Assembly (NCBI RefSeq): GCF_000165425.1
Contig: NW_001799144.1
Location: 252,386 to 316,385 of the forward strand
Reading direction: 5' to 3'
Source of the DNA: Paramecium tetraurelia
Taxonomy: Eukaryota > Ciliophora > Oligohymenophorea > Peniculida > Parameciidae
DNA: 64,000 bases
Shown here piece by piece: positions 63,601-64,000 of this stretch. The number at the start of each line of letters is the position of its first letter. The stretch's first letter is position 1. A program made the position numbers and the translations under genes. The notes beneath the pieces were generated by a model. The model did no database searches. It was not told where the DNA came from and worked only from the letters and a program-made list of their open reading frames with translations.

Positions 63601-64000
63601 TCATATGGTCTCTTTACTAATTTCCTCTCCATTAATCCGGTTTCATCATTATATTGCAACAGTTCCTCTATAATCATTTTAGTTGGTTCATTCTTAGCAA
63701 TTACTCTTACAAGTTGACCATCCTATTTTACCCAACCTGCTTATTTTAGTTATTCATTGGTTTCTGTATTCTAAACTCTTTTGCTTGATATTATTATACC
63801 TTCCTTTAGAGGAGGATCATTTACATTTCTTCTAATTAATTTCCTCTCTTATTTCCCAGTTTTTTTATTTTAAATGATGACTTCTTCTTCAATGTACTCT
63901 TCAACCTCATTATCATTTAAGACTTTCTCAAGATTTTATCCTTTTTATTCCCACCCCTATTTTGACCTATTATCAACAACTTTTCTACTTAATACAGTCA
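54660..64000 (-). CDS. Giant tandem-repeat protein, C-terminal ~3,100 residues (5' end outside window)
   Basis: The frame enters at the window end and runs to TGA 54660-54662; the only introns seen are 54983-55008 and 54807-54831 near the 3' end, so ~9 kb is one exon. From about 57150 to 64000 the protein is built of ~29 modules averaging about 80 residues (190-270 bp). Each module reads roughly: acidic EEPxxYIEEE; hydrophobic ILVxNP; basic ERKLIRRP; a variable acidic loop with LGDxLNE; then SRRIVENxxS, and GW or a single W before a GxLExVI strand. Two kinds alternate without exception among clear copies: TGKQERK-type and ETGMMERK-type. The last ~800 residues diverge and end in a Lys/Gln-rich tail. 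No known family is recognised. A cortical or extracellular scaffold is speculation. Confidence 0.85.
57150..64000 (-). repeat. Tandem ~240-bp coding repeats arranged as ~480-bp A/B dimers
   Basis: Copies of the EEE-coding motif lie near 57190, 57450, 57690, 57930, 58170, 58440, 58700, 58950, 59195, 59435, 59690, 59925, 60170, 60360, 60600, 60850, 61095, 61315, 61550, 61790, 62025, 62240, 62490, 62715, 62970, 63200, 63440, 63670 and 63890. DNA identity between units is modest while the protein motif is kept, so the array is old and under selection rather than a recent satellite. Confidence 0.85.

Overview
The window reads as macronuclear DNA of a Paramecium-type ciliate. TAA and TAG lie in phase inside almost every gene and must be read as glutamine, and TGA is the only stop. 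About 70 introns of 21-33 nt, nearly all beginning GTA or GTT, are needed to keep frames open. The DNA is very AT-rich, intergenic gaps are commonly 15-300 bp, and one gene encodes a trichocyst matrix protein. All coordinates were derived by reading the sequence by eye in the ciliate code. For most genes the spliced length is an exact multiple of three, which supports the intron placements. Homology calls come from recognised motifs, not from database searches.

Layout. 1-7,200: coiled-coil protein, LITAF-domain protein, GPI-transamidase GAA1-like subunit, dual-specificity phosphatase, membrane-anchored aspartyl protease, and a damaged-looking ribosomal protein L30e gene. 7,144-12,932: one 1,914-residue C2CD3-like basal-body candidate with a polyglutamine tract. 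13,030-21,848: a Sec7-PH-TBC fusion, a type I membrane protein, a double CAP/SCP-domain protein, and an IQ-motif protein interrupted by an in-frame UGA. 21,892-29,176: a 934-residue coiled-coil protein, NC2-beta (Dr1), a small basic protein, a PKA-like catalytic subunit and a trichocyst matrix protein. 30,249-37,269: a multi-pass RING-H2 protein, alpha-amylase, a 791-residue coiled-coil protein and an SLC26/SulP anion transporter. 37,547-44,508: three small heat-shock-factor-type DNA-binding proteins, interleaved with a DBF4-type zinc-finger protein, two membrane proteins and a LysM protein. 44,826-48,566: a glutamine-rich protein, an unknown protein and a B-box/coiled-coil protein. 48,977-54,591: VPS8 (CORVET) and a potassium channel. 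54,660 to the window end: the last ~3,100 residues of a giant protein made of about 30 tandem ~80-residue modules of two strictly alternating types.

Genes are packed on both strands with convergent, divergent and head-to-tail arrangements and no operon logic. Membrane traffic is a loose theme (VPS8, Sec7-PH-TBC, LITAF, RING, GPI anchoring), as are cilia/basal bodies (C2CD3-like and IQ proteins) and secretion (trichocyst matrix protein, amylase, protease). No tRNA, rRNA, transposon, viral element or CRISPR array was seen. Several genes carry single-nucleotide frame breaks or a misplaced or missing stop. Assembly error, decaying duplicate genes and recoding are all possible, and the sequence alone does not decide between them.
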